From the NCBI GenBank assembly GCA_021772935.1, contig JAJFLA010000037.1, positions 30,445 through 94,444 on the forward strand: a DNA stretch of 64,000 nucleotides, read 5' to 3'. The notes under the pieces are model-generated. The model ran no database searches. It was given only the letters and a program-made list of their open reading frames with translations, and had not been told where the DNA came from. The stretch's first letter is position 1. Each line of letters opens with the position of its first letter. Source of the stretch: Gammaproteobacteria bacterium (GTDB lineage Bacteria > Pseudomonadota > Gammaproteobacteria > Xanthomonadales > SZUA-36). This document shows positions 8,075 to 18,109 of the stretch, piece by piece. The translations under genes and the position numbers were made by a program.

Positions 8075-8689
8075 TTATCGCAGCGCCGGTTCCAACACCT
8101 GCCATACATTTTCCAACAGTACCGGTTGACCCTTTTCATTAGGGTGAATCCCGTCGGCTTGCAACAGACCAAGCTTAAAAACCACACCATCCATGAAGAA
8201 TGGCACAAGCAATGTACCATGATCATTGGCAAGATCTGTGTACATGGATTCAAATTGTTGCAGATAAGTTGCACCGTAATTTGGTGGCAACTTGATACCG
8301 GCAAGCAGTATCCGCGCACCACTATGCTGGCTGAGTTGAATCATACGTGTCATGTTTTCACGCGTAACTTTCGGGTTAATACCACGTAAACCGTCATTAC
8401 CGCCCAATTCGATAATGACAATTTCTGGTTGGTAGCGATCCAACAAACGAGGAAGACGTGCCAGACCACCTTGTGTGGTATCACCACTGATACTGGAATT
8501 GAGGATACGATAGGAGTAGCCACGTTGTTTCAGGCGAGTTTCAAGTAGGCTGACCCAGGATTCTTCGCTGTTCATACCATATCCGGCACTTAAACTGTCA
8601 CCCAGGATCAGCAAAACAGGTTCTGAAGCAAGTGACGCATTTGGAATTAAACCAACAAAAGATAAAAGAAGCGATAAAATAAATTTCAT
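8075..8689 (-). CDS. tesA: periplasmic GDSL esterase/thioesterase TesA-like
   Basis: SGNH hydrolase of 204 residues: acyl-CoA thioesterase, protease I and lysophospholipase L1 in E. coli. The signal peptide is MKFILSLLLSFVGLIPNASLA. Catalytic blocks: GDSLS at 30-34 (Ser32), the oxyanion GGND at 96-99, and DGIHP at 179-183 (Asp179, His182). The frame is open up to 8779, but I take ATG 8689 because it gives the signal peptide. This start overlaps the ATG of the divergent ABC gene in the shared bases CATG, so both promoters must lie inside the opposite coding sequence. The tesA/ybbA/ybbP synteny is the same as in E. coli. Confidence 0.93.
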   Translation of the reverse strand: MKFILSLLLSFVGLIPNASLASEPVLLILGDSLSAGYGMNSEESWVSLLETRLKQRGYSYRILNSSISGDTTQGGLARLPRLLDRYQPEIVIIELGGNDGLRGINPKVTRENMTRMIQLSQHSGARILLAGIKLPPNYGATYLQQFESMYTDLANDHGTLLVPFFMDGVVFKLGLLQADGIHPNEKGQPVLLENVWQVLEPALR

Positions 8690-9410
8690 GAATACCCTAA
8701 AACCCAAAATAGAAGAATTTGCCCTTAAAGCTGAAAAACTCAGCAAAATAGTTACCAGCCCAGAGGGCATGTTGACCATACTAGACCAGGTCAGCCTGCA
8801 AGTCAGTCATGGCGAACGCATTGCCATCATCGGGGCTTCCGGTGCTGGCAAATCGACCTTGCTGGGTCTGCTGGCCGGACTTGATCTGCCCACATCGGGC
8901 AAGGTCTGGCTAGGCAATAGCGAACTGACAGCATTGGATGAAGACGGCCGTGCAGCGTTGCGTGCCAACGAAGTCGGTTTTGTGTTCCAGTCATTTCACC
9001 TGATCCCATCGTTGACGGCATTGGAAAATGTCATGTTACCGCTGGAACTGGCTCACCACGAACATCCAAAACAGACCGCAATACTGGCTCTGCAAAATGT
9101 TGGTCTGGGTGAGCGCGTGGGTCACTATCCACGCCAATTGTCCGGTGGTGAGAAACAAAGGGTTGCCATTGCGCGCGCCTATGTCATCCAACCAACAGTT
9201 TTATTTGCCGATGAACCAACCGGTAATCTTGATCAACAAACCGGTGAAGCAGTGATCGATCTCCTGTTTCGTATGAACCGGGAATATGGCACCACGCTGG
9301 TGCTGGTCAGCCACGACCGTGGTCTTGCTGAGCGCTGTGACCGTATCATTGAAATGAACCTGGGTCATATCCTTGTATCTCAACAATCTCACGAAGAGCA
9401 GCTGACTTGA
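8688..9410 (+). CDS. ybbA: ABC transporter ATP-binding protein YbbA-like
   Basis: 240-residue ATPase of the LolD/MacB type. Walker A GASGAGKST is at 49-57, Q-loop in FVFQSFH near 98-104, signature LSGGE at 151-155, Walker B VLFADE at 171-176 and the H-loop His in LVSHD. It pairs with the large permease that follows, whose TTG start overlaps this stop by 4 bp. The family function in E. coli is unsettled (export of a lipid or other envelope molecule; mechanotransmission type). The start at 8688 aligns with E. coli YbbA but has a weak Shine-Dalgarno. Confidence 0.92.
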   Translation: MNTLKPKIEEFALKAEKLSKIVTSPEGMLTILDQVSLQVSHGERIAIIGASGAGKSTLLGLLAGLDLPTSGKVWLGNSELTALDEDGRAALRANEVGFVFQSFHLIPSLTALENVMLPLELAHHEHPKQTAILALQNVGLGERVGHYPRQLSGGEKQRVAIARAYVIQPTVLFADEPTGNLDQQTGEAVIDLLFRMNREYGTTLVLVSHDRGLAERCDRIIEMNLGHILVSQQSHEEQLT

Positions 9411-11893
9411 AAACACTGGTGCTGGCATGGCGCTTACTTCTTCGGGACTGGAAGTCTGGGGAATTAACTGTATTGAGTATTGCCCTGGTGATCGCAGTTA
9501 CTTCATTAACTGCTGTCGCATTTTTGACTGACCGCGTCAGTCATGCGGTAGAACTACGCGCCGCAGAATCACTAGCAGCTGATTTGCGCTTGGGTTCCAG
9601 CCAACCGTTACCTGAACGCTATATCGAAATGGCCCAACAGGCCAGCCTGAAAACGGCATCCATGATTACAATGCCCAGTGTTGTGTTCGAAGAAAATCAC
9701 AGCACCCTTTCTGCGATCCGTGCAGTCACCGCAAACTATCCATTGAGAGGTCAGCTTAAGGTTGCCCCAAAACTGCTGACAGCAGCGTCTGAAACTTCTG
9801 AAATTCCGGCCATAGGTGAGGCGTGGGCAAGCACTCGCCTGCTCGCCAGGCTCGGTGCCGATACCGGCTCTGTGATTAGCGTCGGCAAGGCCCGCTTTAC
9901 GGTCACAAAAGTACTGGATTTCCGGCCCGATCAAGGCTGGCAATTTGTTGACCTGGCACCAACGCTGTTAATCAATATGGCCGACCTTGAGCATACTGCG
10001 TTGATCCAGCCGGGCAGTCGGGTGAGTTATCGCACCTTATTCGCCGGACCGCGCGACAAAATTGTCTCATTCAAACCACTACTGGAAGAACTGTTGTCTG
10101 CCGGTGAGCAGTTAAGTGACATTAACAATACCAACCCACAGATCCGCTCGGCGATGGAGCGCTCCGGTCGCTTTCTCAACCTGGCATCGCTGGTCAGTGT
10201 GTTGCTGGCTGCTGTTGCTGTTGCAATGGCCGCGAGACGTTATGCCATCCGTCATCGTGACCGTATTGCGTTATTGAAGTGTCTTGGTTCAGCGCAAGCA
10301 TTTATCCTCAGACTGAATCTTCTCCAGTTGCTTATGCTGACTGTATTGGGGGCCTCTACGGGTATTATTTTGGGTTATGTGTCACAGGAGGCTCTGGCAT
10401 GGATTGCCCGGGATTTGATCGCTCAGGAACTACCCGCAGCCGGTAGCGCCCCAATTTACCTGGGACTGGTTACTGCGCTGTCCATCTTATGTGGTTTCGC
10501 ACTACCAGACCTGATTCAGATGGGAAAAACACCGGTTTTACGTGTCTTGCGTCATGATGTTGAACCACCACCGATACGTTATGGGATCAGTTATCTTGCA
10601 GGTATAGCCGCTGTATTGGTGCTTTTACAGTGGATAGTGCGCGATATTGAACTGGTGCTCGGTATTGTTGTGGGAGCCGCAGGTACGTTTGCTGTGCTCG
10701 GGCTGGCTGGTTGGTTATTGGTCAAGTTCACCGCTCGTTTCCGTGGTGTGGCCGGTGTGGCCTGGCGTTACGGGCTTGCGAACCTGAGTCGTCGGGGCCG
10801 TGAAAGTGTTGTCCAGGTCGTAGCATTTGGCTTGGGCTTGATGGTTTTGATGTTGTTAACCCTGGTTAGAAATGACCTGATGGATAGCTGGCGGGACAGT
10901 TTACCAATAGATGCTCCCAACCAATTTTTAATCAACATTCAGCCGCATGAAGTTTCGCAGATGCAACAATACCTGGCTGCACAAAACATGGAGATTCCGA
11001 GCTTTGTGCCACTCGTACGTGCGCGTCTGACAGCAATTAATGGGCAGGATGTCAATCAGATGAGCTTTGAAGACCCTCGAGGCGAGCGCTGGGCCAAGCG
11101 GGAATCCAACCTTAGCTTCGCTGACAAAATGCAGACCGGCAACCAATTGACACAAGGCGAGTGGTGGCCACCTGGCAGCAAAACCCATGAAGTATCGATA
11201 GAGACAGATTTTGCACACGAACTGGGTGTGAAAATGGGTGATGAACTCAGTTTTGATATTGCCGGTGAACCTGTCAATGCCACTGTCACCAGCTTTAGAA
11301 GTGTGGAATGGGACACCTTTCGACCAAATTTTTTCATGGTCTTCTCCACTGCTACACTCGAAGATTACCCGGCCAGTTACATCACTGCATTGTATGCGAA
11401 TGCTGAAGAAGACAAAAAGATGATAGATCTGATGCGCCAGTTCCCCAGTGTGACCGTCATTGACCTTGATGCATCTCTGGCACAGGTACGCGATGTCATG
11501 GACAAAGCCGCTCTTGCTATACAGGCCGTATTTTTGTTTACACTGTTTGCAGGCCTGGCCGTATTGTGGGCTGCCGTGCAATCAAGTCTTGACGAACGTC
11601 AGTTTGAAAGCGCCATCCTGCGCACACTGGGAGCATCCAGGAAACGGGTCTTATCAGGTGTTGCGATTGAGTTTATTACGATCGGTTTGTTGACCGGAGT
11701 CCTCGCCTCTACCGGTGCCAGTCTGGCAGCCTGGCAGTTGGCGATTAATGTCTTTGAACTCGAATACCACTTCAGTCCGAGACTGTGGTTAACGGGGCCT
11801 TTATTGGGAATGGCATTTGTCGGAGCCAGTGGTCTACTTGCAACCTGGAAGGTCGTCACTCATGCACCGGTTAACGTACTTAGGGCAGCGTAG
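9407..11893 (+). CDS. ybbP: FtsX-like ABC permease YbbP-like
   Basis: 828-residue inner-membrane protein with the duplicated FtsX/MacB layout: N-terminal helix (about 20-42), periplasmic domain, a bundle of three helices after residue 260, a further set of helices around 390-490, a second periplasmic domain, and three C-terminal helices (about 700-820). Start is TTG at 9407, overlapping the ATPase stop (TTGA), which implies translational coupling; the N-terminus MKTLVLAWRLLLRDWKSGEL resembles E. coli YbbP. Partner of YbbA. No downstream gene on this strand; a palindromic terminator follows. Confidence 0.92.
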   Translation: MKTLVLAWRLLLRDWKSGELTVLSIALVIAVTSLTAVAFLTDRVSHAVELRAAESLAADLRLGSSQPLPERYIEMAQQASLKTASMITMPSVVFEENHSTLSAIRAVTANYPLRGQLKVAPKLLTAASETSEIPAIGEAWASTRLLARLGADTGSVISVGKARFTVTKVLDFRPDQGWQFVDLAPTLLINMADLEHTALIQPGSRVSYRTLFAGPRDKIVSFKPLLEELLSAGEQLSDINNTNPQIRSAMERSGRFLNLASLVSVLLAAVAVAMAARRYAIRHRDRIALLKCLGSAQAFILRLNLLQLLMLTVLGASTGIILGYVSQEALAWIARDLIAQELPAAGSAPIYLGLVTALSILCGFALPDLIQMGKTPVLRVLRHDVEPPPIRYGISYLAGIAAVLVLLQWIVRDIELVLGIVVGAAGTFAVLGLAGWLLVKFTARFRGVAGVAWRYGLANLSRRGRESVVQVVAFGLGLMVLMLLTLVRNDLMDSWRDSLPIDAPNQFLINIQPHEVSQMQQYLAAQNMEIPSFVPLVRARLTAINGQDVNQMSFEDPRGERWAKRESNLSFADKMQTGNQLTQGEWWPPGSKTHEVSIETDFAHELGVKMGDELSFDIAGEPVNATVTSFRSVEWDTFRPNFFMVFSTATLEDYPASYITALYANAEEDKKMIDLMRQFPSVTVIDLDASLAQVRDVMDKAALAIQAVFLFTLFAGLAVLWAAVQSSLDERQFESAILRTLGASRKRVLSGVAIEFITIGLLTGVLASTGASLAAWQLAINVFELEYHFSPRLWLTGPLLGMAFVGASGLLATWKVVTHAPVNVLRAA

Positions 11894-11959
11894 AGGTCTG
11901 CCGAGACACGCTTCGAGCAAGTTCATATTGACACTGAACAATATTATTTCCGTACAAAA

Positions 11960-11984
11960 AAATGGCCGGTTTCCCGGCCATTTT
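11960..11984. terminator. bidirectional intrinsic terminator
   Basis: Stem AAATGGCCGG (11960-11969), loop TTTC, CCGGCCATTT (11974-11983), with A-rich left flank and T-rich right flank. It serves both ybbP and the converging TonB receptor gene. Confidence 0.88.
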
Positions 11985-12003
11985 CACTGAGGATATTTCA
12001 AAC

Positions 12004-14277
12004 TTAACGGAAGGTGTAACGGTACTGCACACCCCACCTTGCTGGTTCATTGATGAAACCGGTCAGGTTATTAAAATCAATTGCACCAACAATAACTTCT
12101 TCATCGGTGATATTGCGGCCAAACAACGCCACTTCGTGCTGATCCCACAGATAACCGATACGCAAACCCAGTTCGGTTAGTGAGCTACCTTGAAATTCAA
12201 CGGCTTCGTAAAGGAAGAAATTGACATCATCGCGGTAAGAAACATCGCCGAAAATGTAGAACTCACCATTGTCGGTCTGATGATTCCAGCGACCACTAAA
12301 ATTCGCAATCCATTCTGGTGCCTGTGGCAAAGGGTTACCATCGATCAATACTGAACCTGCAACCGTTCCCGGCGGATCCAACACAGTACAAGGTGACAAC
12401 GGCGCACCGCATGGCGCAACAGCCAGTGTGGAATCGTTGACCGCTGTATTGTTATAACTGATTGCAGCGGTGAGCAGGAAGTTATCGGATAACAATGCTT
12501 CCAAATCAAACTCAAAGCCCTTGCCTTCTACCTGTTCAGCATTTATCACTTGGTTAAAATTGGCGGCGCCACCTACAGCGGTTAGCTGTGCGTTGTCTAC
12601 TGTGTAGTAGAAAACATTGAAGTTGGCTCGGGCCCGGCCCTCAGCAAAGGTGGCCTTTACACCCGCTTCCCAAGAAATAGAGGTTTCTGAATCCGCTACA
12701 GAAACGGTATCACCGAACAACAGACGGCCCTGGATACTGGGCGCCCGGAAGCCTTTGGCAACACGGCTATAAACATTGACATCATCATTAATCACACGAG
12801 TCAGGCTGACATCCCAACTGATTGAAGAGTCATCAGTTGTAGTAGTAATCGGGCCGATCGGGCCAACACCCAAAAATGATAACGGCGAAAGAAAACGTTC
12901 CGCACTGAAATCTTTGCTGTCATCCGAGTAACGCACACCTGCGTTCAAGGTAGTCTTGTCGTCGAGGTCAACATCAATCGCGCCGAAGAATGCGAACGCT
13001 TCGGTTTGCTGCTCTTGCAACACCTCGCCGTTGATGCCTCCACCAAACAAGGAAGCGTAGTTGAAAGTATCAATGGTGATATCTTCATCAAAATAGAAGA
13101 AACCCGCCTGCCAGTCCACCTTACCCCAGTCATTGGATGACAGTCGAAATTCCTGACTGAACTGGTCGTGGTCAGGCACACCATCGGCAGATTCTGCATC
13201 AAATGGTAACAGCCCAGGGCCACCCGAGCCGATCACGAAGATGCCACCAAAACCACCATCAATATCACCGCGGCTGAATGCTTCAACAGTTTCATAACCG
13301 GTGACAGATGTCAGTGTGGTTGAGCCAAAATCCCATTCCAACCGGGCCATTGCGCCAGAGGTTTCAACATCCTGGATATTGGCGCCATCTTGAGAGATTG
13401 AGTCCTGATCAAAATTAGAAGAGAAATCATTTGTTCCTGGCTCGATGATATTAGCGCGGAATACCCGAGCGGTGCCTTCCAGGTCACGTGTGTGAACACT
13501 CAGCAAGGCAGTAAAATCACCACCAGCATCGTAGGCCAGCTGTACACGTGCTGCATATTCATCAAAACCGCCCAATGCATCTTTCTCACCGGTAAGATTA
13601 TTGTCAATCCAGCCATCACGGGACATATAAATTGCCGAGAATCGGGCTGACCAGCTGTCACTCAGGGCGCCGCCAAAAGCTGCTTCCAGGGTTGCATTGG
13701 CATCAGTGCCATAAGAAGCCGTTGCATAGCCGCTGGTTTCCTGACTGGGTTTGACTGAGTCCACTTTGACAATACCGGCCGGTGTATTACGACCAAACAA
13801 GGTACCTTGTGGGCCACGAAGAACTTCGATTCTATCCACATCGAATATCGGAAAACCTTTTAGCATTGGATTTTCTTGTACGACTTCGTCATACACCAGT
13901 GAGACCGGTTGGGAAGCGTTGATATCAAAATCAGTATTGCCCCAACCACGGATGTAGAAACGAGGAAATGCCCGACCAAAAGATGATTCAATATTCAGGC
14001 TTGGAACCTTTCCACGCAAAAACCGGATGTCTGCACCCGTACCGGAATTGATCAGGTCAAGTCTCTCTCCACTAAAAGTGGTGATAGACAAGGCCACGTC
14101 CTGCGCGCTTTCTTCGCGTCGGGTCGCCGTTACAATTATTTCCTCCAATATTCCGGCTGAAGACGCCTCATCATCTTGAGCATAAACGACATTGGTCGTC
14201 AAAAGCATACTTATTGAAGTAATAACAATAGGATATAGCATATTTCTAGAAGCTACATAAATTCTATTAATATTCAT
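12004..14277 (-). CDS. TonB-dependent outer-membrane receptor
   Basis: 757 residues. Signal peptide to about residue 33 (cut near VYA-QDD), TonB box EEIIVTATRR near residues 45-54, a plug domain with PRFYIRGWGN and VDRIEVLRGPQGTLFGRNTPAG, then the 22-stranded barrel, ending in a C-terminal aromatic-rich strand (WGVQYRYTFR). It imports an unknown substrate using the proton motive force. It is divergent from a phytanoyl-CoA dioxygenase-family gene with 185 bp between the starts, so co-regulation and a shared substrate are possible but inferred. It is not closely recognisable as a siderophore or B12 receptor. Confidence 0.92.
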   Translation of the reverse strand: MNINRIYVASRNMLYPIVITSISMLLTTNVVYAQDDEASSAGILEEIIVTATRREESAQDVALSITTFSGERLDLINSGTGADIRFLRGKVPSLNIESSFGRAFPRFYIRGWGNTDFDINASQPVSLVYDEVVQENPMLKGFPIFDVDRIEVLRGPQGTLFGRNTPAGIVKVDSVKPSQETSGYATASYGTDANATLEAAFGGALSDSWSARFSAIYMSRDGWIDNNLTGEKDALGGFDEYAARVQLAYDAGGDFTALLSVHTRDLEGTARVFRANIIEPGTNDFSSNFDQDSISQDGANIQDVETSGAMARLEWDFGSTTLTSVTGYETVEAFSRGDIDGGFGGIFVIGSGGPGLLPFDAESADGVPDHDQFSQEFRLSSNDWGKVDWQAGFFYFDEDITIDTFNYASLFGGGINGEVLQEQQTEAFAFFGAIDVDLDDKTTLNAGVRYSDDSKDFSAERFLSPLSFLGVGPIGPITTTTDDSSISWDVSLTRVINDDVNVYSRVAKGFRAPSIQGRLLFGDTVSVADSETSISWEAGVKATFAEGRARANFNVFYYTVDNAQLTAVGGAANFNQVINAEQVEGKGFEFDLEALLSDNFLLTAAISYNNTAVNDSTLAVAPCGAPLSPCTVLDPPGTVAGSVLIDGNPLPQAPEWIANFSGRWNHQTDNGEFYIFGDVSYRDDVNFFLYEAVEFQGSSLTELGLRIGYLWDQHEVALFGRNITDEEVIVGAIDFNNLTGFINEPARWGVQYRYTFR

Positions 14278-14462
14278 TAGATGTGCCCTTTATACTGGTT
14301 GGTTTCAGTGCGAACGTTATACCACATTTACGTGATTAGGGGTGTAGAATTCGGCAGATTTAGGTCACTAAATAAGCCTAAATCCCTTTCAACACTTTAT
14401 ACTGGCAAAACACACTTAATAACAAATAATAACTGCAATTAACCAAAGGTGAAAATCTCAAC

Positions 14463-15317
14463 ATGCCAAGCCAACACGGTCTCAGCATAGATCAAAAAAA
14501 CCAGTATCAGGAACAAGGCTTCCTGGTGCTGGAATGCGCTATCCCAATACCTGTGATCGAGCGCCTGAAATCAGCAGCACTAACGATTGTTGATGAATTT
14601 GACATCGACACACAACGAACCATTTTTGCAACAACAGACCGCGATAGCGGCCGTGATGATTACTTTTTCAATTCTGCTGAAAAAATCCACTGTTTTTTGG
14701 AAGAGGAAGCGCTTGATAACACCGGAAACCTTCTGAAACCCACGCGTTTAGCGATCAACAAGATCGGTCACGCCATGCATGACCTGAATCCTGTGTTCAC
14801 AGATTTTTGTCGTCAGCCCTTGTTTCTACAGGTATTGCGAGATCTGGGTACCTCGCAGCCACATTTATGGCAAACCATGTATATTTTTAAGCAACCCCAC
14901 ATCGGCGGCGAGGTACGCTGGCACCAGGACGCAAGCTATTTGATTTCAGACCCACCCACTGTGACTGGAATCTGGGTGGCCATTGAAGATGCCACTCGCG
15001 ATAATGGCTGCCTTTGGGTACAACCTGGCGGCCACCGCTCAGCTTTGCGGGAAATTTATCAGGTGGATTGGGCCAGACGTGAAGGCGTGCTTACTACCCT
15101 GGATAAAACACCTTGGCCAGATCAGGATGAAGCCATTGCAGTGGAAGTACCTGCTGGCAGCGTGGTGATCTTTCATGACCATATGCCACACTACAGTTCA
15201 CAAAACATGTCTGAGTACTCCCGGCACGCTTTTACGCTGCACGTGGCTGGCCACAGTGCTAATTGGTCAAAGAAGAACTGGTTACAGCGCCCTGCCCTGG
15301 GTGACTTTGAGCTGTAA
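14463..15317 (+). CDS. phytanoyl-CoA dioxygenase (PhyH) family protein
   Basis: Fe(II)/2-oxoglutarate-dependent oxygenase fold, 284 residues. The iron ligands are His154 and Asp156 in RWHQDASY and a distal His in IFHDHMPHYS (around 238-243), with Arg254 in EYSRHAF a good 2-oxoglutarate anchor. Family members hydroxylate small molecules or lipids; the substrate here is unknown. The first ATG after a short AT-rich leader is used. The gene overlaps the convergent adenosine deaminase by 36 bp (15282-15317), which means its 3' end is antisense to the end of add. Confidence 0.9.
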   Translation: MPSQHGLSIDQKNQYQEQGFLVLECAIPIPVIERLKSAALTIVDEFDIDTQRTIFATTDRDSGRDDYFFNSAEKIHCFLEEEALDNTGNLLKPTRLAINKIGHAMHDLNPVFTDFCRQPLFLQVLRDLGTSQPHLWQTMYIFKQPHIGGEVRWHQDASYLISDPPTVTGIWVAIEDATRDNGCLWVQPGGHRSALREIYQVDWARREGVLTTLDKTPWPDQDEAIAVEVPAGSVVIFHDHMPHYSSQNMSEYSRHAFTLHVAGHSANWSKKNWLQRPALGDFEL

Positions 15318-16292
15318 CCGGGATTTTTCTTGTGGGCTCAGAAAAGCCATATCCAGAGCATCAATCTGGGACTGACGAATCTGCTCATGGCTGAGACCAA
15401 CAGCTGTTGCGGCGACATCGTATTCATGGACGATATTAATTGCACTTATACCCGGATCGTCAGTGTTCAGACAAAACTTCACACCCTGGTCCGCCAACTG
15501 CTTTATCGGGTGTGAAGCATAGCTTTCGACAGCGCTGATATGCAGATTGGAGGTTGGGCAGGATTCCAGTCCAATTTCATTTTCTGCCAGGTAAGCTACC
15601 AGCTCAGCGTCTTCAACTGAACGAAACCCATGACCAATACGCTCAGCACCGAGGTCATGGATGGCCGACCAGACACTTTGCGGTCCATCTGCCTCACCCG
15701 CATGGATGGTCACGTGCAGACCGGCGTCCCGAACCCGTTTAAAGTGTTCCTGAAACAAGTAGGCCGGAAACCCTACTTCGTCGCCGGCAAGATCCACCGC
15801 CACGATGTGATCACGATGAGCCAGAATTGCATCCAATTCCTTCAAGCAGGTATCGACACCATAGGTACGGCTTAAAATGCCGATAATATTGGCGCGCACA
15901 CCGGTATCACGTTCGGCAGCACGAATACCATCAGCACAGGCTTCCATCACCTCGGAAGGATTCATGGCATGTGTTTCCGCCATGAACCATGGACTGTAAC
16001 GCAACTCGATGTAATCAATACCCTCTCGCTTCGCGTCCTCGACATTTTCATAAGCCACGCGACGACAGGCGTCCGCATCCACCAACACGCCGGTCATGTG
16101 TTCGAAACGATCAATAAACGCCATCAATCCCGGTGCTGATTTGTCGATGTGGACATACGGTGCAAGACCAGCAACATCATTGGCTGGCAAAGCGATGCCA
16201 TGCTGATCGGCCAGTTCCAATATCGTTTCCAGGCGAATACTACCGTCGAGATGACGGTGCAACTCGACCAACGGTAATGAGTGATCAATCAT
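15282..16292 (-). CDS. add: adenosine deaminase family protein
   Basis: Zinc amidohydrolase converting adenosine or deoxyadenosine to inosine in purine salvage. 336 residues from ATG 16292, which overlaps the upstream DUF885 stop as ATGA. Zinc ligands His12 and His14 in ELHRHLDGS, HAGE with the catalytic Glu, RIGHG, SCPTSN and the NTDDPGIS Asp pair are all present. The upstream in-frame extension to 16316 is less likely given the ATGA coupling. Closely related aminodeoxyadenosine or cytokinin-type deaminases are in the same family, so the exact substrate is not proven. Confidence 0.92.
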   Translation of the reverse strand: MIDHSLPLVELHRHLDGSIRLETILELADQHGIALPANDVAGLAPYVHIDKSAPGLMAFIDRFEHMTGVLVDADACRRVAYENVEDAKREGIDYIELRYSPWFMAETHAMNPSEVMEACADGIRAAERDTGVRANIIGILSRTYGVDTCLKELDAILAHRDHIVAVDLAGDEVGFPAYLFQEHFKRVRDAGLHVTIHAGEADGPQSVWSAIHDLGAERIGHGFRSVEDAELVAYLAENEIGLESCPTSNLHISAVESYASHPIKQLADQGVKFCLNTDDPGISAINIVHEYDVAATAVGLSHEQIRQSQIDALDMAFLSPQEKSRLQLKVTQGRAL

Positions 16293-18109
16293 TTGGCCTT
16301 CTGCCCCTCGACCCAAGCCTTGATATTTGCATCCAGCACGCTTAATGGCAGTGCGCCTTTACCGAGTACCTCATCGTGAAATTCACGAATGTCAAAATTT
16401 TCACCGAGCTCGTCGCTCGCCCATGCACGCAATTCCTTGATTTTTAGCTCACCAATTTTGTAGGCCAGAGCCTGGCCCGGCCAAACGATATAACGGTCTA
16501 CTTCTACAATCACATCGTGTTCCTGCTTGCCAGCATTTTTCATGAAATAATCAATGGCCTGTTGCCGACTCCAACCCAGATGGTGCATTCCGGTGTCAAC
16601 CACCAGCCGTATGGCACGCCACATCTCATAGGTCAGTTGCCCAAATTTCGAGTAGGGATCCTGGTAAAAACCCATCTCCACACCAAGACTCTCTGAATAC
16701 AACCCCCAGCCTTCGACAAAAGCCGTATAACCACCTACCCGACGGAACCACGGCATATCTTCCAGCTCATCCTGCAATGCCAGTTGCAAATGGTGACCGG
16801 GTACCGCTTCGTGTAAGGTCAGTGCTTCCATTTCCCAGCGCGGGCGTGTATCCAACGCATAGGTATTGGCAAAGAAATTACCCGGACGTCCGGCCTTCAC
16901 CGAGCCACGTTGATAGTAGGCGGTAGTTTGGGACTTCTCCGCATAGCTGGGCACTGGTATTACGCCGTAAGGTGTTCTGGGCAGCTTGCCGAATAACTTC
17001 ATCAGCTCAGGGTCAGCACGCTTGGCAATATCACGGTATTCGCGTAACAGGTCTTCCTTGCTTTTGTGATAAAACTGTTGATCAGTGCGCAGAAACTCTA
17101 AAAACTCTGCAAAAGAACCTTCAAAACCACTGCTCTTGATAATCTCTTCCATTTCAGCACGGATACGCTTGACCTCTGACAGGCCAATTTCATGGATTTG
17201 TTCTGGCGTGAGATCAGTCGTGGTGCGTTGCTTTACGTTATAAGCGTACCAGGCTTCACCATTAGGCAAGTCACGCATGGCAATGGTTTTACGTGCTGCA
17301 GGAATGTATTCGTTTTCCACAAACGTCAGTAATTTCTCAAAAGCAGGCGCTATCTTTTCACTGAAAGCAGCCGTAGCCCGCTTCTTCAGCAATGCTTGCT
17401 GTAGAGAGTCCACACTCGCAGGAAATTTCTTGAATGCGCCCAGCATCGGGCTTTTGTCCGCTTCATCCACCAGTTGGTTGCGAATTTGTTGCGGAACATC
17501 ACGCAAAGTGACCGCGGGTGGTGTAATTCCAGCAGCCATACCTTTACGCATCCAGGCGATAGTTTGCTCAACTACTTGTGGGGTTTTTTCCAGTCGCGCG
17601 ATCATATTGGAATAATCTTGTGCGGTCTTCGGTTGGCTAATTGCCATCAATTGGGCAATATCTTGCTGTACCCCTCCCATCTGGTTGAGCGGCATTAATT
17701 CACCCGGGAATTGTTGGCCTTCGACATCCCGTAGTTGGTTGTCGTATAACAGGTCGTAATTAACCTGCTCGGTACCTGTCAATACATCACGATTGATATT
17801 CGCCAACGCGGCCAACAAAGTTTTTGCATCCTGTTCACGTTGCCGGGTGACCACCTCGGAAGCATCCGTCCAACGATCCTGACCACGCGGATCACCCAGG
17901 TAGGTGGCGAACTCGGGGTAGTTGAGCATGGTGTAGTCATAGCTTATGTTCACTATCTCATTGAAGCGTTCTGAGTCGCTCAAGCCGGTTTCACTGCCGG
18001 AAAGTTCTTGCACACGAGCTGTCAAAGCGGAAATTTCAGCTTGATAATCACCAAAGGAGTTTGATGTAAAAATCAATAGTAGCAAACAGGTAGTAATGGT
18101 TTTAATCAT
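16289..18109 (-). CDS. DUF885 family secreted metallopeptidase-like protein
   Basis: 606 residues from ATG 18109, with a signal peptide (IKTITTCLLLLIFTSNSFG) that supports this start over the longer frame to 18241. The DUF885 hallmark TLHEAVPGHHLQ (zinc-site HExxxGHH) and GWGLYSESLG are both visible, with a typical C-terminal WPGQALAYKIGELKI. The fold is an M1/M3-like thermolysin relative; secreted dipeptidase or carboxypeptidase activity is assumed for the family. It is coupled to add through an ATGA overlap, which is unusual as a pair. Candidate periplasmic or outer-membrane-associated enzyme. Confidence 0.9.
   Translation of the reverse strand: MIKTITTCLLLLIFTSNSFGDYQAEISALTARVQELSGSETGLSDSERFNEIVNISYDYTMLNYPEFATYLGDPRGQDRWTDASEVVTRQREQDAKTLLAALANINRDVLTGTEQVNYDLLYDNQLRDVEGQQFPGELMPLNQMGGVQQDIAQLMAISQPKTAQDYSNMIARLEKTPQVVEQTIAWMRKGMAAGITPPAVTLRDVPQQIRNQLVDEADKSPMLGAFKKFPASVDSLQQALLKKRATAAFSEKIAPAFEKLLTFVENEYIPAARKTIAMRDLPNGEAWYAYNVKQRTTTDLTPEQIHEIGLSEVKRIRAEMEEIIKSSGFEGSFAEFLEFLRTDQQFYHKSKEDLLREYRDIAKRADPELMKLFGKLPRTPYGVIPVPSYAEKSQTTAYYQRGSVKAGRPGNFFANTYALDTRPRWEMEALTLHEAVPGHHLQLALQDELEDMPWFRRVGGYTAFVEGWGLYSESLGVEMGFYQDPYSKFGQLTYEMWRAIRLVVDTGMHHLGWSRQQAIDYFMKNAGKQEHDVIVEVDRYIVWPGQALAYKIGELKIKELRAWASDELGENFDIREFHDEVLGKGALPLSVLDANIKAWVEGQKAK

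Noticed and set aside
10928..11581. 217-codon minus-strand ORF inside ybbP
   Set aside because: Antisense shadow of a well-supported FtsX-like gene.
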